Origin: Beijerinckia indica subsp. indica ATCC 9039
GTDB lineage: Bacteria > Pseudomonadota > Alphaproteobacteria > Rhizobiales > Beijerinckiaceae
DNA length: 64,000 bases
NCBI RefSeq assembly: GCF_000019845.1
Contig: NC_010581.1
Span: forward strand, 2,113,501 to 2,177,500
Direction of reading: 5' to 3'
The notes below the pieces were generated by a model. That model was not told the DNA's origin. It saw nothing but the letters and a program-made list of their open reading frames with translations, and did not search any database. The first letter of the stretch is position 1, and each line of letters starts with the position of its first letter. Positions 43,421-52,574 of this stretch are shown in pieces. Made by a program: the position numbers and the translations under genes.

Positions 43421-46264
43421 TCAGGTGGATTCGCCAAGGTCCGGCTCGCCGCAATGCGTCAAGATGACTTTGCGCACCTGCTGCTCAAGCTGCAGCACCG
43501 ACGAGAAATCCGTCCCCGTTGGTTGTATAGCTTCTTCTATGCTCAAGCTGAGCGGTGCCCGTCGCGGGAACCATTGCCCGGGCCGCAGCATGACGCGCGT
43601 TCCCTGCAAGATCCCCGGCACGATGGGAAGATCGGCTTCGCTAGCGATCTTGAAGGCGCCGAGATGAAAAGCTGCAAGCCCGGCCCTTCTTGTGAAGGTT
43701 CCTTCCGGAAACATGACGAGCATGCGGCTCTGCCGCGCGGCAGCGATGATCATCTCGATGTCTTTGATGTCCCCCATCATTTCTATGCGCTCGACGAAGA
43801 AAGTGCCGAGTCGGCGCAAAAACGGAATGATGAGCATTCCCCCGAGAAATCGCTTCTTCGCGACAAAGGTCGGAATGCCGGGGAGGAATGCCGCAAGGAT
43901 GATGACATCCAGATAGCTCGAATGATTGAAGGCGAGCAGAGCCTTGCCGGGCGGAATATGGTCGAGGCCAGAGACCGCGACCTGAATGCCCAGCACTGCG
44001 AGCGCAATGCGGCCGATCGCCCTCGTAACGGCCCAGCGCCATTCGAGCCGTGGCAGGAGCATGACGGCAATCCACGCCAAGCCATAGCCAAGACAGATGA
44101 CACTCCACCACCAGAGTGCATAAAGCGTCGCACTCCCGCGCGCCATCACGCGGATGAATTGCGGTCCAAGGCCCGCCAGCCGTAGGCGCAAAACCTGCAA
44201 CCATAAGGAACCCTGCGCCACACCAATCTGATGGCGTTGATACAGTTCTCGTGTAGCGCTTCGACGGATCTTGCCACTTGATGTCTTGGGCACAGTCCGC
44301 GGCGGCGCGAGGACGACTTCGTCTGGCGGCGTGCCGCATATGGCGCTTGTGAGCTCATGGGCGCGCGTCTCTATTTCATGGCGCGCGGCGGGATCCGTCT
44401 CACGCGTTTCGGCCACGATCACCAGGCGCTCGGTTCCCGATACTCGATCGGTCATGCCAAAGACCGCGACACTGCCCCTGCGGATACCAGGGATTGTGGC
44501 AATGGCGTCCTCGATCTCCTGCGGATAGATATGCCGCCCCGCGCGAATGATGATGTCCTTGATCCGGCCGGTAATATAGACATCGCCTTCAGCCATATAG
44601 GCGCGGTCGCCGCTATCGAGCCAGCCGTCGTGGATGAGATCTCTCGTCTTGGCCTCGTTACAAAAATAACCGGAGGTCGCTGACGGGCCTCGAAACTCGA
44701 GCCGGCCCTCCTGCCTGTCTCCGATCTCATGCCCGGCCGGATCGACGATCCGGATTTCATGTCCCGGCAGCGGTCGGCCGCAGGCGACCAACTCCAGCGG
44801 ATTTTGGTCGTTCGCCTTGGCGGGTTCGGCGACACCCCGGCTCATCAGGGCATTACGGTCGATCCGATCGATCAATGGGCCTCGACCAAGGGTTGAAAAG
44901 GCCAGGCCGACGGCGTTTTCGGCAAGCCCATAAACCGGCATCATCACTTCAGGCCGGAAGCCAAAGGCCGCAAACTTCTCGGTGAAGCGGCGCAATGTAT
45001 AGGGGGATACAGGCTCCGCCCCATTCGCAACCGCACGCAACGAGCTGAGATCAAGGCCGGTGAGATGGGCCGTGTCGATCTTGGCCGTACAGAGTTCGAA
45101 GCCGAAATTCGGCGCGGCGCTCAAAGTGGCGCGAAAGCGATGAATGGCCCAGAGCCAGCTTTCCGGACGCACGAGAAAGCTCAGCGGCGACATCACATAA
45201 AGCGGGGCCCCGAAATAGAGGCAGCCGAACCAGGCACCGATCAAGCCCAGATCATGGTAGAGAGGTAGCCAACTCACGAAAACATCGGCCGAATTGGCCT
45301 CGAGCGCCGCCCCCATGGCTTTGACATTGGCCAACAGATTGGCATGGCTCAAGATCACCCCTTTGGGATCGCCCGTGCTTCCGGATGTATATTGGATCAA
45401 GGCGGTCGATACTGGAGTGCTCGCAGGGGGCAAGCGCATGTCACCAGCTTCCGCCATCAGTTCGGCGACGCTCGCGACAGATTCAAGTTCGCTCAATTGT
45501 GCCCGCAGCAATGCCGCCACGCTCAGCCCTTCCGGCATGGTGATCAGCATACGCGACCCGGCATTGTTCAATATACCGGCTTGGCGGCGCAGATGGTCTT
45601 CAATCTGCGATGGCCGCATGGGCGGATAGATCGGAACTGGCACGGCGCCGACATAAAGAATCGCAAAGAAGGCGCAGAAGAACTCGATGGAGGTCGGCAG
45701 CATCAGCGCGACTCGATCCCCTGGCCCGATGTCACGGGCGATGAGACCCCTGGCGATCTGGCGCGCCTGCGCCGCGAGCCGGCCATAGCTCAACTGATCC
45801 AGGATTGTGCTGTCATCCTGCAGCAAAGTAATGTGCAGACGGTCTGGATGGCGCGCGACATGCCAGTCGAGGACTTCCGTCAAGGTCTGCGCTTCTGTCG
45901 CGGCAAGCACCAAAGGCAGCGCCGGGATCGGGTGAAGATCGGCAGGTTTGCCTCCCTCTCCTGCAAGCGCCTCGTTAAGGGCCCGAAGCAGATCGGCCAT
46001 GGTTTCGGCCGCTCCGACGCGTGCCACCGGCAGTCTGACGTGAAAGGCTCGTTCGACCCTCAGGATCAGTTCCGTGCGCGCAAGGCTGTCGATGCCTAAA
46101 TCGTCTTCAAGCCGGCTCGCCAAAGTCAACGCGAGTCTGCGCGCCCGCTGCGGATGAAGCTCCTGCACAAAGCTGCGCACAAGGACCACGAGATCTTGCG
46201 TGAGATTGCGTGGATCGTCCTTGGCGGGTGATGCGGTCTGCGGCGACTCTCTGCGAGGCTCCAT
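43421..46264 (-). CDS. ACP - fatty acyl-AMP ligase - PlsC acyltransferase fusion
   Basis: 947 residues in three modules. An acyl-carrier domain (about 20-100) has the 4'-phosphopantetheine serine S60 in DDLGIDSLARTEL. An adenylation domain (about 120-690) has the AMP motif TSGSTGDPKG at 293-302 and the stretches WLPLYHDLGLIGAW, MSPLSFLVRPESWLWAIHRFRATLSAAPNFGFELC and TGRIKDIIIRAGRHIYPQEIE; the first of these resembles fatty acyl-AMP ligases rather than CoA ligases. After two hydrophobic segments (about 715-750) a PlsC domain has NHSSYLD (780-786) and FPEGTFTR (852-859), the NHx4D and FPEG motifs. A likely path is fatty acid to acyl-AMP, to acyl-ACP in cis, to a lysolipid or glycerophosphate at the membrane. 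ATG 46264 preferred over TTG 46276. Confidence 0.88.
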   Translation of the reverse strand: MEPRRESPQTASPAKDDPRNLTQDLVVLVRSFVQELHPQRARRLALTLASRLEDDLGIDSLARTELILRVERAFHVRLPVARVGAAETMADLLRALNEALAGEGGKPADLHPIPALPLVLAATEAQTLTEVLDWHVARHPDRLHITLLQDDSTILDQLSYGRLAAQARQIARGLIARDIGPGDRVALMLPTSIEFFCAFFAILYVGAVPVPIYPPMRPSQIEDHLRRQAGILNNAGSRMLITMPEGLSVAALLRAQLSELESVASVAELMAEAGDMRLPPASTPVSTALIQYTSGSTGDPKGVILSHANLLANVKAMGAALEANSADVFVSWLPLYHDLGLIGAWFGCLYFGAPLYVMSPLSFLVRPESWLWAIHRFRATLSAAPNFGFELCTAKIDTAHLTGLDLSSLRAVANGAEPVSPYTLRRFTEKFAAFGFRPEVMMPVYGLAENAVGLAFSTLGRGPLIDRIDRNALMSRGVAEPAKANDQNPLELVACGRPLPGHEIRIVDPAGHEIGDRQEGRLEFRGPSATSGYFCNEAKTRDLIHDGWLDSGDRAYMAEGDVYITGRIKDIIIRAGRHIYPQEIEDAIATIPGIRRGSVAVFGMTDRVSGTERLVIVAETRETDPAARHEIETRAHELTSAICGTPPDEVVLAPPRTVPKTSSGKIRRSATRELYQRHQIGVAQGSLWLQVLRLRLAGLGPQFIRVMARGSATLYALWWWSVICLGYGLAWIAVMLLPRLEWRWAVTRAIGRIALAVLGIQVAVSGLDHIPPGKALLAFNHSSYLDVIILAAFLPGIPTFVAKKRFLGGMLIIPFLRRLGTFFVERIEMMGDIKDIEMIIAAARQSRMLVMFPEGTFTRRAGLAAFHLGAFKIASEADLPIVPGILQGTRVMLRPGQWFPRRAPLSLSIEEAIQPTGTDFSSVLQLEQQVRKVILTHCGEPDLGEST

Positions 46265-46451
46265 GACAAAAGCCAATGGATTCTGGTGGCGCGATAATCT
46301 TGTGGTTCAGTCCGGACCAACCGGCAAACCGCTCTTCCCGCACAATGCTCAGGGATGAGCCTCTGCCGAGCTCTGATCTGATGAGCATGTTGGGAAACGC
46401 CGAAAGACGCCCGGAGGCGTTCAAAAAAGCAGAATTTTAAGCAAAATGAAT

Positions 46452-46525
46452 TGGCTGGGGGACCTGGATTCGAACCAAGATTAACGGAGTCAGAGTCCGC
46501 TGTTCTACCATTGAACTATCCCCCA
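46452..46525 (-). tRNA. tRNA-Gln (CUG)
   Basis: On the minus strand the acceptor TGGGGGA pairs with TCCCCCA. The D loop is AGTTCAATGGTAGAAC, the anticodon stem-loop GCGGA-CTCTGAC-TCCGT has anticodon CTG, and the T arm is GGTTCGAATCC. Discriminator G and encoded CCA. 74 nt. Confidence 0.95.
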
Positions 46526-46629
46526 CCGGACCCCATCAAGCGGCGCATAAGGCGCTTCATCTCGACGGCGGTGGATCGTGGCGTTATTAAGTTTTCCGTC
46601 CCTTCCTGTCAACGGGTTGAAGCCCAGGT

Positions 46630-47127
46630 TCAAGGTAAATCCTTGTCCGCGGTTTCATGGACCCAGGCCAAGCGGTCGAGCGCGCCTTGCAGGATGAAAG
46701 CCGCGGCGAGCTTGTCAACGACGGCGGCCCGCTTGGCGCGCGAGGCGTCCTGCGCGATGAGATCACGCGTGACCGCGGCTGTCGAAAGCCTTTCATCCCA
46801 ATAGCAAAAGGGCCGGCTCGTCAGCCCCGAAAGGCTGCGCACGAAAGCCTCCGTCGCCTGGACCCTCGGCCCCGCTGAACCATCCATGTTGAGTGGCAAG
46901 CCGATCACAAAAGCGGCGACATCGAATTGGTCAGCCAAGGCGAGGAGACGCTCCGCATCCTTGGTGAATTTGGTCCGGCGAATCGTCTCGAGCGGAGTCG
47001 CGATCCGACGCTCCACATCAGACAGAGAAAGACCGATGGTTTTGGTCCCGAGATCAATGCCGATCAGACGTTGACGCGGACCAAGCAAGGGTTTCAGTTC
47101 GACCAGGGGCAGAACCTTTGTCGCCAT
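46630..47127 (-). CDS. ruvX: putative pre-16S rRNA nuclease (YqgF/RuvX)
   Basis: 165 residues, RNase H-like fold. [17 protein letters not shown] at residues 22-38 carries the first catalytic Asp, [16 protein letters not shown] the second block, and [15 protein letters not shown] the third with its acids, as in YqgF. The family processes the 5' end of 16S rRNA in E. coli; older annotation calls it a Holliday-junction resolvase. GGGAGG precedes the ATG. It stands alone here. Confidence 0.93.
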   Translation of the reverse strand: MATKVLPLVELKPLLGPRQRLIGIDLGTKTIGLSLSDVERRIATPLETIRRTKFTKDAERLLALADQFDVAAFVIGLPLNMDGSAGPRVQATEAFVRSLSGLTSRPFCYWDERLSTAAVTRDLIAQDASRAKRAAVVDKLAAAFILQGALDRLAWVHETADKDLP

Positions 47128-47240
47128 AGGATTTTGGCCTCCCGCAGGTTATGCTCCAGCGAATAACAAATGCATCTTACCTTGGCGTATGGACGCTCAA
47201 ACCGGCCCGTGCAAAGAAAATATTTCCCTCCCGTAGAACC

Positions 47241-48590
47241 ATGCCTGATCCTTCCCACGCGACATTTGTCTCCGATTCTTTGAATCCAGAGCCCCTTGGC
47301 CCTTTGCGTCGTCGGTTTTTGAAGCTGGTCGACGTGCGGCCGGGCGAACGCGCCGCTCTGTTTTATGCCTTCGCTTATTTCTTCTGCCTTTTATGCGCCT
47401 ATTACCTATTGCGGCCCTTGCGTGATGCACTTGGCCTCATTTCAGGCTCGGGTAGTTTGCAATGGCTCTTCACCGCGACCTTTCTCGTCATGCTCGCCTT
47501 GGTGCCGGTCTTTGGCGCTTTGGTCTCCAAGCTTCCACGGCGGCGCTTCGTGGCCATTGTCACGCATTTTTTCTCGCTCAATCTTCTCCTGTTTACCTGG
47601 CTCATCGCGGCGAATATCCATCCCCTGACAGTCGGGCGGGTTTTCTTCGTCTGGGTCAGCGTCTTCAATCTTTTCGCGGTCAGTATTTTCTGGAGCGTCC
47701 TCGCTGATCGTTTCAATGCTGATCAGGGAACACGCCTGTTCGGTTTTATCGCGGCCGGCGGCACGCTCGGCGCTTTTGCCGGGCCGGCGCTCGCCGATGG
47801 ACTCATCGCCTTTTTCGGTCTTTCCGCTCCGGCTTTCGTCGCGGCTCTTTTGCTTGAAATCGGCTTTCTCTGTTTCCTCGGCCTCATGAGCCCGGCAAAC
47901 CAGCTAGGCACGGCCGCCCAACAAGGCATACAATCTCCTGCGGCGCCCGATCTAACAATCGGTGGAGGCATGTTTGCAGGCATCACACTCATTGCCGGAT
48001 CACCCTATCTGATCGGCATCACCCTGCTCATGCTCTTTACCACCATGACCTCGACCCTGCTCTATTTCGAGCAAGGCCGGATCATCGTGGGGGCTTTCAC
48101 GGATACAGCCGCCCGGGCGCGTTTCTTTGCCCGGATCGATCTCAGCGTCTCAGGCCTTACGCTCTTTCTGCAAGTCCTTGTCACAGGTCCCCTGCTACGC
48201 CGTTTCGGGATCTTTCCCGGCCTCGCGATCCTGCCAGTTTCCATCATTCTAGGATTTGCCGGGACGGCTCTTAGGCCAGAAGCCATGGTCATCGCCTTGG
48301 CGCAAGGCATGCGGCGCGCATTCGATTATGCCCTGGCCCGTCCCGCGCGCGAGGTGCTTTTCACAGTCGTGAGTCGCGAGGCAAAATATAAGGCGCAGAA
48401 TGTCATCGAGACACTCGTCTACCGCACCGGCGATGTCGCCGCCGGCTGGCTCTATGCGCTGCTCGCCAGTCTCGGCGTGACGACTTTTGGGCTGACCCTG
48501 CTTCTCTTGCCAGTCGCTTTCCTGTGGCTGTGGCTCGGCTCGAAATTGACCCGCGATCAACAACGCGCCGCGCTAGTGGATAAAATCTGA
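47241..48590 (+). CDS. membrane transporter of the nucleotide (NTP/NDP) exchanger-like MFS group
   Basis: 449 residues with about twelve hydrophobic segments. The N-terminal part RPGERAALFYAFAYFFCLLCAYYLLRPLRDALGL and LQWLFTATFLVMLALVPVFGALVSKLPRRR resembles the Npt1/TlcC-like branch of transporters found also in free-living bacteria; substrates of these non-parasite members are not established. A later basic block (RRAFDYALARPAREVLFTVVSREAKYKAQNVIETLVYRTGD) is typical of this group. The frame opens at 47151, but ATG 47241 (MPDPSHATF) gives a more usual N-terminus. The stop codon lies inside a long inverted repeat. Confidence 0.7.
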   Translation: MPDPSHATFVSDSLNPEPLGPLRRRFLKLVDVRPGERAALFYAFAYFFCLLCAYYLLRPLRDALGLISGSGSLQWLFTATFLVMLALVPVFGALVSKLPRRRFVAIVTHFFSLNLLLFTWLIAANIHPLTVGRVFFVWVSVFNLFAVSIFWSVLADRFNADQGTRLFGFIAAGGTLGAFAGPALADGLIAFFGLSAPAFVAALLLEIGFLCFLGLMSPANQLGTAAQQGIQSPAAPDLTIGGGMFAGITLIAGSPYLIGITLLMLFTTMTSTLLYFEQGRIIVGAFTDTAARARFFARIDLSVSGLTLFLQVLVTGPLLRRFGIFPGLAILPVSIILGFAGTALRPEAMVIALAQGMRRAFDYALARPAREVLFTVVSREAKYKAQNVIETLVYRTGDVAAGWLYALLASLGVTTFGLTLLLLPVAFLWLWLGSKLTRDQQRAALVDKI

Positions 48591-48621
48591 CGCTTGAGAC
48601 TCAAACGTCAGATTTTATCCA
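48577..48621. terminator. 45-nt near-perfect palindrome across a stop codon
   Basis: TGGATAAAATCTGACG (48577-48592) and CGTCAGATTTTATCCA (48606-48621) are exact reverse complements; between them TTGAG-A-CTCAA is also palindromic. The TGA of the transporter gene lies in the left arm. It stands between convergent genes and lacks a T-run, so it may stop transcription from both sides or protect 3' ends. Confidence 0.75.
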
Positions 48622-48692
48622 CCAGAACAATAACGTGTGGGCATGCCCGGCTTGAACCCAATCATAAAACAACCCTCGTTGTGAGGCGGGGT

Positions 48693-49487
48693 TTAGGCCA
48701 GAAAAGCCTCGACCAGTTCCGTCATCTCGCCAAGGCGTTCGACCCAGGCGTTATGGGCTCCTCCCGGCAGAAGTTCGAAGCGCGCGCCGGGGATGGCCGC
48801 CGCCAATTGCCGCGCGTCATCGACCGACAGCAAACGTTCCTGTGGGCCGGTGACCACCAGCGTCTCGGCGCGGATGCGGGCGGGCAGCCCCTCATCGGCA
48901 TGGCCGTGGCAGGCCGCGACCTGTCGGCAAAAATCTTCCGTGCTTTGCGGCGAAGCATCGCTCAGAATGATCTTGATCAGGGCTGTGATGCTTTCCTCCC
49001 TGTCGAAGAACCGGTCTTCCCAAACGAACAGAAATTTATCGCGCAGGATCAGCGCTGGATCGACTTTGGCCCTGGTCATCGCACACCAATGCGCGATGAC
49101 CGCCGAGGACCGCGCGGAGAGACTGATCGCAGTCGAGACCAGGATCAATTTATCGACGCGGTCGGGATGAGCAACAGCGAGATGCTGGGCGACGAAGCCC
49201 CCCATGGAAAAACCAAGCACATGCGCCCGGCCGTTTGGCGAGACCTCGGCGATCAAGGCGGCGATATCGCCAGCCATATCCCGCGTCGTAAAGGGACCGG
49301 CGGATTCGGTCAGGCCGATCCCGCGATTATCGACCATCACCACCTGAAAGCGATTTTTGAGGGACGCTGCCAAGGGCCGCCAGACGGTTCCCTTGAGGCC
49401 AAGGCCGTTGATGAGAACCAAGGTCGTCTCACCTTGCCCCATAATATCGTAGTGGAGCACGGTGCCGTCGGACAAAGAAAGCTGCAT
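48693..49487 (-). CDS. alpha/beta hydrolase (PcaD-like)
   Basis: 264-residue soluble alpha/beta-hydrolase. VLINGLGLKGTVWRPLA is the oxyanion region, NRGIGLTESAGPFTTRDMAGDIAALI a typical lid-proximal stretch, GFSMGGFVAQHLA the nucleophile elbow, and GGAHNAWVE carries the catalytic His. The overall look is like 3-oxoadipate enol-lactone hydrolases, but no beta-ketoadipate genes are near, so that assignment is weak. It stands alone. Confidence 0.82.
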   Translation of the reverse strand: MQLSLSDGTVLHYDIMGQGETTLVLINGLGLKGTVWRPLAASLKNRFQVVMVDNRGIGLTESAGPFTTRDMAGDIAALIAEVSPNGRAHVLGFSMGGFVAQHLAVAHPDRVDKLILVSTAISLSARSSAVIAHWCAMTRAKVDPALILRDKFLFVWEDRFFDREESITALIKIILSDASPQSTEDFCRQVAACHGHADEGLPARIRAETLVVTGPQERLLSVDDARQLAAAIPGARFELLPGGAHNAWVERLGEMTELVEAFLA

Positions 49488-50034
49488 GGGAAGGAGAGCG
49501 CCTTGATTTGACTGGAAACCGGAGAGTTTCGCGATCGATGTGAGATCGCCACCACCATTGCGGGAAGCGCTGCGCTATTTTTTGTGGGAAAGAAACACTC
49601 GTCAAGAGAGGGTCAGAAATGCTTTTCCCAGAGCAAAGGTCATGCGGCAGATCCGAAGGCCACGAGCATGGCAGATATGACATGCACTTGCATACGGGAG
49701 TGCCTTTTGGAAAAGCAATCCAAAATGGGGAAAAACAGGCTCCAGCGCTCAGAAAAGCTTCCGCTTTTCCAGCAAACGCTTTAACGAAAAAATAAAAATA
49801 CCTTATTATTCAATATAATAATGTATTTAATTGAATAATGAAAATATTTTCCAGAAAAATTGACGCCCGGCTTGAGATCCTCCATCTATAGAGAACAGAT
49901 CTTACCGGTGCCTAATTTCATCTCAGGTAGGATCAGATGCTGGAAGCCCGTGAATTTCTGCCCCTCTAATGGGGTGGGACAGTTCCGGGCAAGCCTCCCG
50001 CCTTACGGGTTTGAGCCAAATTTCGGAGAGCCAC
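49488..50034. other. long intergenic region upstream of glcB, structured and AT-rich
   Basis: No gene seen. It contains two small hairpins (GAAAAGC/GCTTTTC and TTTTGGA/TCCAAAA around 49700-49775) and an AT-rich block at 49790-49860 with the inverted repeats listed separately. It probably carries the control region of glcB. Confidence 0.5.
49805..49851. promoter_or_regulatory. AT-rich inverted repeats upstream of glcB
   Basis: ATTATTCAAT (49805-49814) and ATTGAATAAT (49830-49839) form perfect 10-bp arms 15 bases apart, followed immediately by the palindrome GAAAATATTTTC (49840-49851). They lie about 185-230 bases before the glcB start in an AT-rich block. They could be an operator or a bending-protein site; AT-rich sequence makes chance palindromes more likely. 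Confidence 0.45.
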
Positions 50035-52218
50035 ATGGGTTATCTTTCGATCAACGGCCTTTCGGTCGATTCGGAACTTCACGATTTTATCGTCAAGGAA
50101 GCTATTCCCGGCTCTGGCGTCAGCGCCGAACAATTTTGGACTGGCCTTGCCGATCTCGTCGCCGCGAAAAGCGCGACGAACCGCGCCTTGCTCGCCAAGC
50201 GCGATGAATTGCAGGCCAAGATCGATGCTTATTATCGCTCCGGCGGCTCAAAGGATCCGGCTGCGACGGAAGCCTTCCTGCGCGAGATCGGCTATCTTCT
50301 GCCCGAGCCCGCGCCCCAGGCGATCGAGACGCAAAATGTCGACGATGAAATCGCCACGATCGCCGGGCCACAGCTCGTCGTGCCGGGCTCCAATGCCCGC
50401 TATGCGCTGAATGCCGCCAATGCCCGTTGGGGCAGCCTCTATGACGCGCTCTATGGCACGGATGCGATTCCGGAAACCAATGGCGCGGAGCGCGGCAAGG
50501 GTTTCAACCCCACGCGTGGCGCGCTCGTCGTCGCCAAGGCCAAGACCATTCTCGACCAGTCCGTGCCGCTTGACGGCGCGTCCTATGCGGATGTCACGGC
50601 CTATCAGATCGAGGGGAGCACCCTGAAGGCCACGACGAAGGATGGCAAGAGCATCGGCCTGAAGACGCCCGAGCAATTCGCTGGTTTCACCGGCACCAAG
50701 GAAGCGCCAGCCACCATCCTTTTGCGTCATAACCATCTCCATTTCGAGCTCGTCGTCAATGCCAACCATCCGGTCGGCAAGACGGATCCGGCCGGCCTCG
50801 CCGATGTCATCATCGAGTCCGCCGTGTCGACCATCATCGACATGGAAGACAGTGTTGCCGTGGTCGATGCCGCCGATAAAGTGGCGCTTTATCGCAATAT
50901 TCTCGGCCTGATGCAGGGCACGCTTTCGGACACATTCGTCAAGAATGGCGCTTCGCTGACCCGCACCCTGCATGACGATCGGATCTACCAGACTGGCGAT
51001 GGCGGCACCTTGCGCCTGCATGGGCGCAGCCTGCTGCTCATCCGCAATGTCGGCCATCATATGTTCACCGACGCGGTCCTTGATGCGTCGGGTGCCGAAA
51101 TCCCGGAAAATATGCTCGACGGCATGGTGACAGCGCTTGTCGCGCGCCATGATCTTTATGGCACCCATGAACACCATAACAGCCGCAAGGGTTCGGTCTA
51201 TATCGTCAAGCCCAAAATGCATGGGCCACAGGAAGTGGCTTTTGCCAATTCCGTGTTCGAACATATCGAACTGGCGATCGGTCTGCCCGCGAATACGCTG
51301 AAGATCGGCATCATGGACGAGGAACGGCGCACGACCGTCAATCTGATGGCGGGGATCCAAGCGGCCTCCAAGCGTATTGTCTTCATCAATACGGGCTTCC
51401 TCGATCGCACCGGCGACGAAATCCATACGGCGATGGAAGCCGGCCCCATGGTGCGCAAGAACAGCATCAAGAACGAAGCCTGGCTGAAAGCCTATGAAGA
51501 CAATAATGTGGATGTCGGCCTGGCGAGTGGCCTGCCCGGCCATGCTCAGATCGGCAAGGGCATGTGGGCCGCTCCCGATGCCATGGCCGATATGCTGACT
51601 CAGAAGATCGGTCATCCGCGCGCCGGCGCCAATACGGCCTGGGTGCCCTCGCCCACCGCCGCGACCTTGCATGCGCTTCACTATCATGAAGTGGATGTCT
51701 TCGAGCGGCAGAAGGAACTGGCTGGACGGCCGCGTGCCAAACTGCATGATCTTCTAACCGTGCCGGTCGCCAAAACGACCTATTCTGCGCAGGAGATTCA
51801 GGAAGAGCTCGACAATAACGCCCAGGGTCTGCTCGGCTATGTCGTGCGCTGGATCGACCAGGGCGTCGGCTGTTCGAAAGTGCCGGACATTCACAATGTC
51901 GCCTTGATGGAAGATCGCGCGACCTTGCGGATTTCCAGCCAGCATATTGCCAACTGGCTATATCACAAGATCGTCACCGAGAGCCAAGTCCTGGAAACCC
52001 TGAAGCGCATGGCGGTCGTCGTCGATCAGCAGAATGCCGGCGATTCCGCCTACCGGCCGATGGCACCCGCCTTCGACGGCATCGCTTTCAAAGCGGCCTG
52101 CGATCTCGTCTTTAAGGGACGTGAACAGCCAAACGGCTATACGGAATTCCTGCTGCATTCACGCCGTCGCGAGGTCAAGGCCGAACAGGCCCAAAGTGGC
52201 CAAGCCTCTGCGGCTTAA
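50035..52218 (+). CDS. glcB: malate synthase G
   Basis: Condenses glyoxylate with acetyl-CoA to malate. 727 residues from ATG 50035 (after GGAGAG), close to the usual 720-725; the frame extends to 49969. Catalytic residues match the E. coli enzyme: R337 ([10 protein letters not shown]), Mg ligands E429 (GIMDEERR) and D457 (NTGFLDRTG), D627 ([11 protein letters not shown]) and the redox-sensitive C613. The substrate loop [25 protein letters not shown] is intact. glcDEF follow 356 bp later on the same strand, which together oxidise glycolate and feed the glyoxylate to this enzyme. A degenerate paralog lies at 36273-38225. Confidence 0.97.
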   Translation: MGYLSINGLSVDSELHDFIVKEAIPGSGVSAEQFWTGLADLVAAKSATNRALLAKRDELQAKIDAYYRSGGSKDPAATEAFLREIGYLLPEPAPQAIETQNVDDEIATIAGPQLVVPGSNARYALNAANARWGSLYDALYGTDAIPETNGAERGKGFNPTRGALVVAKAKTILDQSVPLDGASYADVTAYQIEGSTLKATTKDGKSIGLKTPEQFAGFTGTKEAPATILLRHNHLHFELVVNANHPVGKTDPAGLADVIIESAVSTIIDMEDSVAVVDAADKVALYRNILGLMQGTLSDTFVKNGASLTRTLHDDRIYQTGDGGTLRLHGRSLLLIRNVGHHMFTDAVLDASGAEIPENMLDGMVTALVARHDLYGTHEHHNSRKGSVYIVKPKMHGPQEVAFANSVFEHIELAIGLPANTLKIGIMDEERRTTVNLMAGIQAASKRIVFINTGFLDRTGDEIHTAMEAGPMVRKNSIKNEAWLKAYEDNNVDVGLASGLPGHAQIGKGMWAAPDAMADMLTQKIGHPRAGANTAWVPSPTAATLHALHYHEVDVFERQKELAGRPRAKLHDLLTVPVAKTTYSAQEIQEELDNNAQGLLGYVVRWIDQGVGCSKVPDIHNVALMEDRATLRISSQHIANWLYHKIVTESQVLETLKRMAVVVDQQNAGDSAYRPMAPAFDGIAFKAACDLVFKGREQPNGYTEFLLHSRRREVKAEQAQSGQASAA

Positions 52219-52574
52219 GATGGGTTTTGAGCGGGGGCTTGAGTGCGGCTTGAGCCCCGCCGAAACCTGATCTTTCTTCTGCCGTTCAAGGCGTGACGGA
52301 GGTTCCGGCTGGCCCGGGCTTTCGCCACGCTTTTTCTTGATCGACGAACGCATCGGACGTTTCATGAATCATATCCGATGCTCTAAATTATTGAAAATAC
52401 ATTAGATTAATCCAACGGTGCGCGAACGATTGGTTGATGCTCCCATGAGCTTTGACGATCAGCACCCGTGTTGGCTTTTGTAAAAGCCTATGATCTATGG
52501 TAGCGGCAAAATCGAAGCGGCCCATTCATGCCGTTTCCAGAAGGAAAACATCCGCCGCTCGGGAGACGCGACCT
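52219..52574. other. intergenic between glcB and glcD
   Basis: It contains a GC-rich hairpin after the glcB stop (GGGGCT with AGCCCC around 52232-52258), the GCATCGGA hairpin at 52350-52381 and an AT-richer part at 52385-52420. A separate promoter for glcDEF is likely. No gene was recognised. Confidence 0.45.
52350..52381. repeat. GCATCGGA/TCCGATGC hairpin, possible REP-like element
   Basis: Perfect 8-bp arms GCATCGGA (52350-52357) and TCCGATGC (52374-52381) enclose a 16-base loop that itself contains TTCATGAAT. It resembles the hairpins at 20213 and 25589 in its GCATCGG core. Confidence 0.5.

Noticed and set aside
50248..51747. 499-codon minus-strand frame within glcB
   Set aside because: Very long, but it is rich in Arg, Gly, His and Met and without domains, while the plus strand is a full malate synthase G with all catalytic residues.
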